Assembly (NCBI GenBank): GCA_905201685.1
Contig: CAJKOW010000068.1
Coordinates: 1-7,344, forward strand
Source: an uncultured Bacteroides sp.
Lineage (GTDB): Bacteria; Bacteroidota; Bacteroidia; Bacteroidales; Bacteroidaceae
Length of the DNA stretch: 7,344 nucleotides
Reading direction: 5' to 3'
The notes beneath the pieces were generated by a model. It searched no databases. It saw nothing but the letters and a program-made list of their open reading frames with translations, and was not told the origin of the DNA. Of the stretch, positions 1 through 6,036 are shown one piece after another. A program made the position numbers and the translations under genes. How positions within the stretch are numbered: position 1 is the first letter of the stretch; each line of letters begins with the position of its first letter.

Positions 1-14
1 CTTCAAGCGCAGAC

Positions 15-128
15 TGCGCCGTTCCAGTGCACTGACTGTTGCACTGGGAGTGCAACAACTGCTGCACTGTGAGTGCACTAACTACTGCACTGTGAGTGCA
101 CTAACTGGTGCACTTACTGGGGACAACT
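15..128. repeat. 23-bp tandem repeat of TGCACT/AGTGCA palindromes
   Basis: Three clear copies of a 23-bp unit lie head to tail at 38-60, 61-83 and 84-106, with degenerate copies at about 15-37 and 107-128. Each unit holds a short inverted repeat of the form TGCACT-N3-AGTGCA followed by (C)AACT or CTAACT; the copy at 38-60 is extended to GTTGCACT-GGG-AGTGCAAC. The unit is not a multiple of three, so it would change frame if translated. Two forward frames are open from the left edge (to stops near 71 and 175), so the array could lie at or just after the 3' end of a plus-strand gene outside the window; I cannot decide this. From 129 to 246 I see no other signal. Confidence 0.85.
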
Positions 129-246
129 GGATCGTTTTTAGCAGGATAATAGGCAAATTAGCTGGAGAAGATTAACCAAGCTGTGAGTCAGATTAGGTTG
201 GAACGGAAAATAGAATACTGTAAGGACTGAATAAGTATATAAAAGT

Positions 247-316
247 AACGCTGCCCTTGAAACCGTCACCTGATGAAGGAGAAGGTTTCAGTGGCAGCGT
301 TGCCTTTCGTTTTTGT
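247..316. terminator. Strong hairpin terminator, probably bidirectional
   Basis: Arms 247-255 (AACGCTGCC) and 293-301 (GGCAGCGTT) pair perfectly over 9 bp, and an inner pair GAAACC/GGTTTC (259-264 with 284-289) extends the structure. On the plus strand it is followed by CTTTCGTTTTTGTTTC, which would end a gene entering from the left. On the minus strand it is followed by a weaker T-rich stretch (ACTTTTATATA) and lies about 75 bases beyond the stop of the four-gene operon, so it probably serves both directions. Confidence 0.7.
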
Positions 317-357
317 TTCTTGATTGATCCTACTGTAAGTGATCCACCGGAACGATA

Positions 358-378
358 TAAAGCATGGATCATGCTTTA
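358..378 (-). other. Short perfect stem-loop over the stop codon of the last operon gene
   Basis: A 9-bp perfect inverted repeat, TAAAGCATG-GAT-CATGCTTTA, includes the stop codon of the exported-protein gene. It lacks a clear T run on the minus strand, so it is less convincing as a terminator than the hairpin at 247-301. It may protect the mRNA 3' end. The function is inferred; the symmetry is visible. Confidence 0.35.
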
Positions 379-1185
379 CTCTATGATGTTGATTCTGGCT
401 TTTTCTTTCAGCTTGATGTTCAGTTCGGCTTTTTCGCTCAGCGGAGTCCAAATGACTTGGCGACATTCATTTTTTTGTAAATAACAGTCAGATTCGTATG
501 AGCCGCTAAGGTGTTCGGTGTCGATATGGAATGAATCTGTGTCAACTGTCCACTCTCTGATTAAGTCAAGATTGAGATACAAGTTATCTACCTGTCCGCT
601 TTGGAATAACAGTGTAGGAGCCTTGGCAGAAAGGGATCTTATCTGGCAATTATCAATTGTTGCTGTTCCTAATGTGCTAAACGCAAGTGAGTCGCAGGAT
701 AGGTCGGCGAACTGTGTATGCATGTAATTGCTTTCTGAGATGATTTCTTCTACTCTTTGGGGAATATTCATTTGGATAGCTTCGCAACGTACTCTCAGCC
801 ATTTCATTTTTTGGTATTGTGGAGCCAGTTTGTCTGTCGGGAACGAGAAATAAATTTGGAGGGTGTCGCCCACTGTCTTCCATTCCATGTAATTGTTTAA
901 TTCGGAGGAGTATGTCAGGCTGCCGGTCAGTGAATCGGTTGGGCCGATTTTCAGTGTTGTCTGGTCAAAGCTGACATGTCTTTTTCCGAGATCCTGTGCT
1001 TCCACTTTCCACATCAAGTGTACAACTCTGCATTCGGGCATTTGTCTGCTTGTCCGTTCTCCTTTGATGTCTAAAAAGGATTCTTCCCAAGTGATACTTG
1101 TGTTGAAAATAGATGCCAGGGTGCCAATCACCAGTATTGCTCCGGCAAAAAGCATTCCTATTATAATATATGTGGTACGTTTCAT
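376..1185 (-). CDS. Unrecognised membrane-anchored or exported protein, last gene of the ABC operon
   Basis: The 269-residue product begins MKRTTYIIIGML and has one strongly hydrophobic segment at about residues 6-27, which reads as an uncleaved signal anchor or signal peptide. There is no lipobox cysteine there. The remainder is polar, rich in short alternating beta-like stretches, and looks extracytoplasmic; residues about 155-220 resemble the repetitive beta-helical texture of DUF2807-like adhesin-type proteins, but I cannot assign a family. The start ATG overlaps the TGA of the upstream GntR gene by four bases (ATGA), so translation is probably coupled. Co-transcription with an ABC ATPase and membrane protein suggests a role at the cell envelope, as an accessory factor, sensor or cargo. 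No enzyme motif is visible. Confidence 0.85.
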   Translation of the reverse strand: MKRTTYIIIGMLFAGAILVIGTLASIFNTSITWEESFLDIKGERTSRQMPECRVVHLMWKVEAQDLGKRHVSFDQTTLKIGPTDSLTGSLTYSSELNNYMEWKTVGDTLQIYFSFPTDKLAPQYQKMKWLRVRCEAIQMNIPQRVEEIISESNYMHTQFADLSCDSLAFSTLGTATIDNCQIRSLSAKAPTLLFQSGQVDNLYLNLDLIREWTVDTDSFHIDTEHLSGSYESDCYLQKNECRQVIWTPLSEKAELNIKLKEKARINIIE

Positions 1186-1565
1186 AATTCGTTTTCTTTA
1201 TTTTTATTCTTTATAAACTCTTGATACATGGCCGAGAGTTCTTCAGGCTTAATGTCGAGGGTGTACATTTGCTTGAAAAAATAGTCGGCTTCTTCTTTCA
1301 GAAAATATTCGCGTCGTAGCGACAGTATCAGTTTGGATGCGCCGGGTGAAACAAAGTAGCCGATGCCACGCTTGTTGTAGATGATTCCTTGCGACTGCAG
1401 GTAGTCGTACGAGCGCATAGTGGTATTGGCGTTAACTTCCACCACAGCTGCATATTCTCTGACCGATGGTATGCGTTCGTCTTCCCCGTATTTCCCGAGT
1501 AATACTTCGTCGCAGATGCGGTCTGCAATTTGCAGATAGATGGCTTTGCTTTCTTTAAAATTCAT
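1182..1565 (-). CDS. GntR-family transcriptional regulator, YtrA subfamily
   Basis: The 127-residue protein has a winged helix-turn-helix at about residues 8-72: the IYLQIADRICDEVLLGKY opening helix, RIPSVREYAAVVEVNANTTMRSYDYL as the helix-turn-helix, and a wing ending KRGIGYFV. The tail after about residue 76 is only about 50 residues of predicted helix, too short for the FadR or UTRA effector domains. This is the hallmark of the YtrA subfamily, whose members usually sit in and repress ABC-transporter operons. It starts one base after the permease stop and overlaps the next gene by four bases. The inverted repeat abutting the operon promoter at 3330-3353 fits its likely operator, so autoregulation is expected. 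The inducing signal is unknown; in Firmicutes YtrA responds to cell-wall antibiotics. Confidence 0.93.
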   Translation of the reverse strand: MNFKESKAIYLQIADRICDEVLLGKYGEDERIPSVREYAAVVEVNANTTMRSYDYLQSQGIIYNKRGIGYFVSPGASKLILSLRREYFLKEEADYFFKQMYTLDIKPEELSAMYQEFIKNKNKENEL

Positions 1566-1566
1566 G

Positions 1567-2385
1567 TTACCAGCGATTTATGATTTCTGATTCTTTGAAA
1601 CGGAAATAGGCGAGTGTCCAGTTGAACAGGGTTATGAATGAACATAAGCTAATGACAACAAAATTGAAAGAATCTTCTGAGCTAAATATTCCGTTTGGTT
1701 CTTCTATATATTTTTCTGCAAAGACATTTGCAACAATAACTCCTACTGTGATATATGCAATGCTGATGCACACAAGGGCCACGCAAGTATTGACAAACGA
1801 GCGTTTGGGCCAGATGACGCTGCCCAGAACAAAGAAAGATTGCAGGCAGAAATAAGCGGCTATGTTGATACTGATGCTTGATTTAGCCTGATAGAATCCC
1901 GATTTCAGAAAATAGTCCCAGGGCACGGGAGCTATCGGTTCGATGTCCGGATAGAAGATGTTGTAAATCACTACGCGTGTCCAGTCGGCCAGCTTGAATG
2001 CTATCAAAAAGCATACCAGAAAGGCAAAAGTATATATCAGCCATCGTGAGAGGAACTTTTCGAACATGGTGGCGGGTGTCATCAGGATGTTTATCCGTCC
2101 GGTTTTGCTTTTCATCCGTTCCATGACGAAAGAAGCGCTCAGCATTCCCATGATATGTATGGCTATGACAAATACCCATACGGTTATGTTCCACATGATA
2201 TCTTCGGAATTATGACTTCCGGGCAGTTTGCTTAAATATTGCCAAAAGCCTGCCCATATCAGAATGATGGCCATGATGCCGTACATCATGACGAAACGGA
2301 GCAGGTTGGGGCGCCAGCTTTCCACCATCTCTTTGCGACAGATACTGGCAAAGCGAGGCATGCTGAAAAAAGTATCTTTTATCAT
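1567..2385 (-). CDS. ABC transporter membrane subunit, ABC-2-like
   Basis: The 272-residue protein has six hydrophobic segments at about residues 29-51, 64-84, 112-131, 171-192, 197-221 and 240-262, with a short polar N-terminus and a charged loop after the second segment (MERMKSKTGR). This topology matches ABC-2-type membrane subunits. I see no extra domain and no substrate signature. The gene starts 8 bases after the stop of the ATPase gene and ends one base before the GntR start, so the two probably form the transporter as two membrane subunits plus two ATPases in the inner membrane. The direction is more likely export or membrane remodelling, since no periplasmic binding protein is encoded nearby. 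The substrate is unknown. Confidence 0.85.
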   Translation of the reverse strand: MIKDTFFSMPRFASICRKEMVESWRPNLLRFVMMYGIMAIILIWAGFWQYLSKLPGSHNSEDIMWNITVWVFVIAIHIMGMLSASFVMERMKSKTGRINILMTPATMFEKFLSRWLIYTFAFLVCFLIAFKLADWTRVVIYNIFYPDIEPIAPVPWDYFLKSGFYQAKSSISINIAAYFCLQSFFVLGSVIWPKRSFVNTCVALVCISIAYITVGVIVANVFAEKYIEEPNGIFSSEDSFNFVVISLCSFITLFNWTLAYFRFKESEIINRW

Positions 2386-2393
2386 ATTCTTTG

Positions 2394-3239
2394 CTATTTT
2401 GTGGGGTGAAACATCTCGGCAATCTGTTCCGGTAGGGACAGGGTTGCACCAAACAATAACTCCAGATTCAACTCAGTCTCTTCACCTTCTGTATTAGGCA
2501 ACATCAGATAATTGCCCTGTATGGATGGCAGCGTGTATAGAGCCTGTGCGGCCAGCGTACGGTCGTCGCTTTCTATAAACATGAATTTGTCGCAGATATC
2601 GCTTGTCGATGCATCAAGCAGAATGCGACTGTTGTCTATAATCAGTACGTGGTCCAGCACCTTGTCTATATCGCGTACCTGATGGGTAGAAATCACAATG
2701 GTTCGTTCGTCCGACATGCCCGATGCAATGAATTTGCGGAACTGGCTTTTGCCGGGGATGTCCAGACCATTGGTCGGCTCGTCCATCAGCAGTAGCGAAG
2801 TGTTGGTGGCAAGGGCGAAACTCATAAAGACTTTTTTCTTCTGTCCCATTGACAGGCTGCCCAGGTCGGTATCCAGATCCATCTCGAAGAAGTGCAGATA
2901 CTTCACCATGTCTTCTTTGCTGAATTTCGGATAGAACGAACTGTTCAGTTCGATATAACTTACTAATGAGATAGCCGGGAGCTGGAATTCTTCCGGAACC
3001 AGAAACATATCCTGTAAAGTGGCAGGTAATCGTCGGCGGACATTTAAGTCGTGAAACGTAACCTCTCCACTCTTCGGAGTAAGCAGACCTGCCATCAGGT
3101 AGAGCAGTGTAGATTTACCGGTACCGTTCTTGCCCAACAGCCCGTAAACCTTTCCTTTTTCTAACGCAAGCGAGAAGTCGTGCAAGACTTCTTTTTTCTT
3201 GCGGTGATAGCTGAATGAAATGTTTTTTACTTGCAACAT
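2394..3239 (-). CDS. ABC transporter ATP-binding protein, first gene of the operon
   Basis: The 281-residue protein has a complete nucleotide-binding domain: Walker A GKNGTGKS at residues 36-43, signature LSMGQK at 129-134, Walker B LLLMDE at 149-154, D-loop GLD at 158-160, and the switch histidine H186 in STHQ. The signature carries M and QKKK where LSGGQ(K/R)RR is typical, as often seen in ABC-2 and YtrB-like ATPases. Around the Q-loop the sequence reads VPEEFQ. The last roughly 75 residues form an alpha/beta tail typical of single-domain exporter ATPases. It hydrolyses ATP to drive the membrane subunit encoded 8 bases downstream. As the promoter-proximal gene it has a leader of about 109 bases with a hairpin. 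Confidence 0.95.
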   Translation of the reverse strand: MLQVKNISFSYHRKKKEVLHDFSLALEKGKVYGLLGKNGTGKSTLLYLMAGLLTPKSGEVTFHDLNVRRRLPATLQDMFLVPEEFQLPAISLVSYIELNSSFYPKFSKEDMVKYLHFFEMDLDTDLGSLSMGQKKKVFMSFALATNTSLLLMDEPTNGLDIPGKSQFRKFIASGMSDERTIVISTHQVRDIDKVLDHVLIIDNSRILLDASTSDICDKFMFIESDDRTLAAQALYTLPSIQGNYLMLPNTEGEETELNLELLFGATLSLPEQIAEMFHPTK

Positions 3240-3273
3240 ACCGTAATTTGTTTAAAGTCAGATGTCAGGCTTC

Positions 3274-3308
3274 AAGATACAAGTGCAGGCCTTATCAACC
3301 TGTATCTT
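3274..3308 (-). promoter_or_regulatory. Hairpin in the 5' leader of the ABC operon
   Basis: AAGATACA (3274-3281) and TGTATCTT (3301-3308) form a perfect 8-bp inverted repeat with 19 bases between, lying inside the predicted untranslated leader of the minus-strand operon. An inner AGG/CCT could add pairs. There is no following T run and I recognise no riboswitch class. It could affect mRNA stability or be chance. Confidence 0.35.
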
Positions 3309-3329
3309 AGCCTTTCCCTCTGCTGATTA

Positions 3330-3353
3330 AGTGTATTAGTATAATAGTACACT
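3330..3353. promoter_or_regulatory. Candidate operator for the operon's GntR/YtrA regulator
   Basis: A 24-bp palindrome of the form AGTGTA-N12-TACACT is visible; across the centre 10 of 12 positions per half are symmetrical (AGTGTAnTAnTA in each half). It abuts the -7 box on the downstream side and so covers the expected transcription start, an ideal repressor position. From memory, B. subtilis YtrA uses a very similar AGTGTA...TACACT inverted repeat. Assignment to the GntR protein encoded at 1182-1565 is inferred. Confidence 0.7.
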
Positions 3354-3354
3354 G

Positions 3355-3385
3355 CAAATATAAAGAGGATTTTTAGAAAAACAAT
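3355..3385 (-). promoter_or_regulatory. Bacteroides-type promoter of the ABC operon
   Basis: On the minus strand TATATTTG (3362 down to 3355) matches the -7 consensus TAnnTTTG exactly. ATTG at 3385-3382, one mismatch from the -33 consensus TTTG, is separated from it by exactly 19 bases. Transcription would start near 3347-3350, inside the palindromic operator. Confidence 0.65.
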
Positions 3386-3580
3386 AGTTCTTGCATAAAA
3401 AAGTTCAATTTTTTGGGAGCGTGGTATTGGTATGCGGTAGGGCTTTATGGCAGAAGGATACTTCCACATTATTATAATAAGCAGTGGGGACGAGCAAGTG
3501 TATTGCTGATGAGTATCTTGTGTGGTAGGCAGATTGATTGAGTGGATCATTGCTCCACGAAAGGAGAGGAGGGATATAAC
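3386..3580. other. Intergenic stretch between the operon promoter and the tRNA terminator; no gene seen
   Basis: I find no convincing coding region, repeat or promoter here. The only structure noted is a weak 5-bp inverted repeat, GTGGA/TCCAC, near 3543-3557. The long minus-strand frame that crosses this area also runs through the tRNA and its terminator and is not credible as a gene. Confidence 0.6.
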
Positions 3581-3613
3581 AAAAAAGGTGGCCTTTGTGT
3601 GGTCACCTTTTTT
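3581..3613 (-). terminator. Terminator of the initiator tRNA gene
   Basis: Arms 3581-3593 (AAAAAAGGTGGCC) and 3601-3613 (GGTCACCTTTTTT) pair over 13 positions with one mismatch on the minus strand and a 7-base loop. The minus transcript ends in six T residues. It begins about a dozen bases after the tRNA 3' end, so it terminates a single-gene tRNA transcript. Confidence 0.85.
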
Positions 3614-3624
3614 CTGGTATTTAG

Positions 3625-3697
<73 letters not shown>

Positions 3698-3717
3698 ATG
3701 TTTCTCGTTTGCGAGTG

Positions 3718-3748
3718 CAAAGGTACGACTTTTATTTGAATATGCAAA
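3718..3748 (-). promoter_or_regulatory. Consensus Bacteroides promoter of the initiator tRNA
   Basis: TTTG (3748-3745) and TACCTTTG (3725-3718) on the minus strand match both consensus boxes without mismatch, with exactly 19 bases between them. The start would fall near 3711, giving a leader of about 14 bases before the tRNA that includes a small CTCG-CAAA-CGAG stem at 3704-3715. Confidence 0.85.
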
Positions 3749-3837
3749 TATTTTGCAGAATATTTTTTTATTTGATGGTGGGAGCAACTATTGAAAGATG
3801 TATTTCAGTTCCTGATTGGCATTAATTGTTTTATTTG

Positions 3838-3869
3838 TTTGTAATATATGCAGAAAAGTCTTACTTTTG
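3838..3869 (+). promoter_or_regulatory. Bacteroides-type promoter for the tetR-fabG-rluA unit
   Basis: TTTG at 3838-3841 and TACTTTTG at 3862-3869 match the -33 and -7 consensus with a 20-base spacer. The start would be near 3875-3877, giving a leader of about 25 bases before the ATG at 3901. No strong ribosome binding site is visible, which is normal for this group. Confidence 0.7.
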
Positions 3870-3886
3870 CTCAAATTATTAAGCAA
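3867..3886. promoter_or_regulatory. Candidate operator of the TetR-family regulator
   Basis: TTGCTcAAattaTTaAGCAA is a 20-bp imperfect palindrome in which 14 of 20 positions are symmetrical (TTGCTnAAnnnnTTnAGCAA). It overlaps the end of the -7 box and the expected start of transcription, 14 bases before the regulator's start codon. Position and size fit autorepression by the TetR protein, but this is inferred. Confidence 0.45.
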
Positions 3887-3900
3887 TGTGCAATTAACCT

Positions 3901-4488
3901 ATGACCGTATCGAAGACAAAAGCCAAGTTAGTGGATGTAGCTCGTCAGCTGTTTGCAAAGATGGGGGTGGAGAATACCACAATGAATGATATCGCCCTCG
4001 CTTCCAAGAAAGGTCGACGTACGTTATATACCTATTTTAAAAGTAAGGAAGACATCTACATGGCTGTAGTCGAGTCGGAACTTGATATTCTTTCGGACAT
4101 GATGAAGCGTGTGGTCGAGAAGGATATTTCACCCGATCTGAAGCTGATGGAAATGATTTATACCCATTTGGATGCGGTGAAAGAGGTAGTTTACCGTAAC
4201 GGTACGTTGCGTGCCAATTTCTTTCGCGACATATGGCGGGTTGAGAAAGTCCGTAAACGGTTCGATGCCAACGAAATATTGATATTCAGGGACGTCTTGC
4301 GCGAAGGAATGGAGAAAGGTGTGTTCGTCATCGACGATTTGGACATGACGGCCGAAATTATGCACTATTGTATAAAAGGTATTGAGGCACCCTATATCCG
4401 GGGGCATGTCGGTGCTGATTTGGACGATGAAACGCGCGACCGTTATGTGACACGTCTGGTACTGGGTGCTTTGGGAAAGAAAGTATAA
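3901..4488 (+). CDS. TetR/AcrR-family transcriptional regulator
   Basis: The 195-residue protein has the standard N-terminal TetR DNA-binding domain at about residues 5-55, with MNDIALASKKGRRTLYTYFK at 28-47 holding the recognition helix and the typical YxYFxSKE motif. The rest is helical and family-variable, as expected for a ligand-binding and dimerisation domain. The length is typical for the family. The gene leads a plus-strand unit, and fabG starts 30 bases after its stop with no promoter or terminator visible between. This suggests it controls, or responds to, fatty-acid synthesis, as FabR-like regulators do elsewhere. That role is inferred from context only. ATG at 3901 is the first start after the predicted promoter. 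Confidence 0.93.
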   Translation: MTVSKTKAKLVDVARQLFAKMGVENTTMNDIALASKKGRRTLYTYFKSKEDIYMAVVESELDILSDMMKRVVEKDISPDLKLMEMIYTHLDAVKEVVYRNGTLRANFFRDIWRVEKVRKRFDANEILIFRDVLREGMEKGVFVIDDLDMTAEIMHYCIKGIEAPYIRGHVGADLDDETRDRYVTRLVLGALGKKV

Positions 4489-4518
4489 TTATCAATCATT
4501 CATAAATCAATTACAATT

Positions 4519-5265
4519 ATGGGATTATTAAATGGAAAAACTGCCCTTATCACCGGCGCCGCCCGTGGTATCGGTAAGGCTATCGCTCTGAAGTTTGCTC
4601 AAGAAGGAGCCAATATCGCTTTCACTGACTTAGTGATTGATGAAAATGCTGAAGCTACAGTCAAGGAAATCGAAGCGTTGGGTGTAAAGGCCAAAGGATA
4701 TGCTTCGAATGCTGCTAATTTCGAAGATACGGCAAAGGTTGTAGAAGCCATTCACACCGATTTCGGTCGCATCGATATTCTGGTCAACAATGCCGGTATC
4801 ACTCGCGATGGTCTGATGATGCGTATGAGCGAGCAGCAATGGGATATGGTGATCAACGTCAATCTGAAATCGGCGTTCAACTTCATCCATGCATGTACTC
4901 CGATCATGATGCGTCAGAAGGCCGGCAGCATTATCAACATGGCTTCTGTAGTAGGTGTTCACGGTAATGCCGGACAGGCTAACTATTCTGCTTCGAAGGC
5001 AGGTATGATTGCTTTAGCCAAGTCTATCGCTCAGGAACTCGGTTCGCGCGGTATCCGTGCCAATGCCATCGCTCCGGGCTTTATCATGACAGCCATGACC
5101 GATGCCTTGTCCGATGAGATCAAGGCTGAATGGTGCAAGAAGATTCCTTTGCGTCGCGGCGGTACGCCCGAAGACGTGGCTAACATTGCTACCTTCCTGG
5201 CTTCCGATATGTCATCTTATGTATCCGGTCAGGTGATTCAGGTAGATGGTGGTATGAATATGTAA
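4519..5265 (+). CDS. fabG: 3-oxoacyl-[acyl-carrier-protein] reductase FabG
   Basis: FabG reduces 3-oxoacyl-ACP to 3-hydroxyacyl-ACP in each cycle of cytoplasmic type II fatty-acid synthesis. The 248-residue protein has the usual length and all short-chain dehydrogenase landmarks: the nucleotide loop TGAARGIG at 12-19, NNAG at 90-93, structural N115, catalytic S143, Y156 and K160, and the C-terminal PxxVA-FLxSxxSxYxxGxxxxVDGG pattern. Close resemblance to E. coli FabG supports the name, although other short-chain reductases look similar. One point of note: D37 after the second strand (FTDLV) is a residue often linked to NADH preference, while R16 in the glycine loop is usual in NADPH enzymes, so the cofactor cannot be read off. 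It lies between the TetR regulator and an RluA-type gene nine bases downstream. Confidence 0.92.
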   Translation: MGLLNGKTALITGAARGIGKAIALKFAQEGANIAFTDLVIDENAEATVKEIEALGVKAKGYASNAANFEDTAKVVEAIHTDFGRIDILVNNAGITRDGLMMRMSEQQWDMVINVNLKSAFNFIHACTPIMMRQKAGSIINMASVVGVHGNAGQANYSASKAGMIALAKSIAQELGSRGIRANAIAPGFIMTAMTDALSDEIKAEWCKKIPLRRGGTPEDVANIATFLASDMSSYVSGQVIQVDGGMNM

Positions 5266-5274
5266 TCGGTGCCT

Positions 5275-5949
5275 ATGACTGTCCTGTACGAAGACAATCA
5301 TATCATTATAGTCAACAAGACCGCTTCCGAGATTGTTCAGGGAGACAAGACCGGCGATACGCCGCTTTCGGAGACCGTAAAACAGTATCTGAAGGAAAAG
5401 TATCAGAAGCCCGGTAACGTCTTTATCGGTGTGACTCACCGCCTGGACCGCCCCGTGAGCGGTCTTGTTGTTTTTGCCAAAACCAGCAAGGCGCTTGGAC
5501 GCCTGAATGAAATGTTCAGAGCCGGTGAGGTGAAGAAAACTTATTGGGCCATTGTGAAAAACATGCCCCCTGAGCCGGAGGGCGAACTGGTGCATTACTT
5601 GGTGCGTAACGAGAAGCAGAACAAAAGCTATGCTTACGATTCGGAAAAGCCTGGCAGCAAGAAGGCCATTCTGCACTACCGCCTGATAGGGCACTCGGAC
5701 AATTACTATTTGCTGGAAGTCGATCTGAAGACCGGACGCCATCATCAGATCCGTTGTCAGTTGGCCAAGATGGGTTGTCCCATCCGTGGCGACCTGAAGT
5801 ATGGATTTCCGCGTTCCAATCCCGATGGAAGCATTTGTCTGCATGCACGTCGGGTTCGTTTTGTACATCCGGTATCGAAAGAGGTCATTGAGGTGGTGGC
5901 ACCTGTTCCCGATAGCAATTTGTGGCATGCCTTTTCGGCTGATCGCTGA
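5275..5949 (+). CDS. RluA-family RNA pseudouridine synthase
   Basis: The product isomerises specific uridines of rRNA or tRNA to pseudouridine. From the chosen ATG it has 224 residues, the size of E. coli RluA, and like RluA it lacks an N-terminal S4 domain. The catalytic motif is HRLDRPVSG with D58 as the nucleophile; the usual threonine of HRLDxxTSG is valine. Downstream are the conserved KTYWAIV tyrosine (about residue 90), TGRHHQIR at 153-160 and GDLKYG at 172-177. I prefer the ATG at 5275, nine bases after the fabG stop, over an in-frame GTG at 5269 that adds two residues. The RNA target cannot be read from sequence. It probably shares the fabG transcript; no functional link with fatty-acid synthesis is known to me. 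Confidence 0.92.
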   Translation: MTVLYEDNHIIIVNKTASEIVQGDKTGDTPLSETVKQYLKEKYQKPGNVFIGVTHRLDRPVSGLVVFAKTSKALGRLNEMFRAGEVKKTYWAIVKNMPPEPEGELVHYLVRNEKQNKSYAYDSEKPGSKKAILHYRLIGHSDNYYLLEVDLKTGRHHQIRCQLAKMGCPIRGDLKYGFPRSNPDGSICLHARRVRFVHPVSKEVIEVVAPVPDSNLWHAFSADR

Positions 5950-5982
5950 TGTTGGCCTCTGGTAGCTGCTGTCTGTCAGATG

Positions 5983-6036
5983 AAAAAATATAAAAGCCGT
6001 TCCCCAGAATAGACAAGGAGGGAGCGGCTTTTATAT
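5983..6036. terminator. Very strong convergent terminator
   Basis: Arms 5988-6004 and 6020-6036 pair over 17 bp: 12 Watson-Crick pairs ATATAAAAGCCG/CGGCTTTTATAT, then U-G, U-A and three C-G, closing a 15-base loop. On the plus strand the U-G is a wobble, so the fold fits the end of the fabG-rluA transcript. On the minus strand that position is an A-C mismatch, but the arm continues into TTTTATATTTTTTC, a better U tract than on the plus side. It therefore probably ends both the rluA transcript and a minus-strand transcript arriving from about 6290. Confidence 0.85.

Noticed and set aside
15..128. CRISPR array
   Set aside because: The 23-bp units follow one another directly with no unique spacers, and no cas gene is present.
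1..175. C-terminal end of a plus-strand protein
   Set aside because: Two forward frames are open from the left edge, but both run through out-of-phase tandem repeats and show no protein family, so neither is listed as a gene.
257..484. Plus-strand open frame of 75 codons
   Set aside because: It begins inside the terminator hairpin and is antisense to the end of the exported-protein gene.
5212..5928. Minus-strand open frame of 238 codons opposite the pseudouridine synthase
   Set aside because: It is an antisense shadow of a strongly supported RluA-family gene, with no domain, promoter or start signal of its own.
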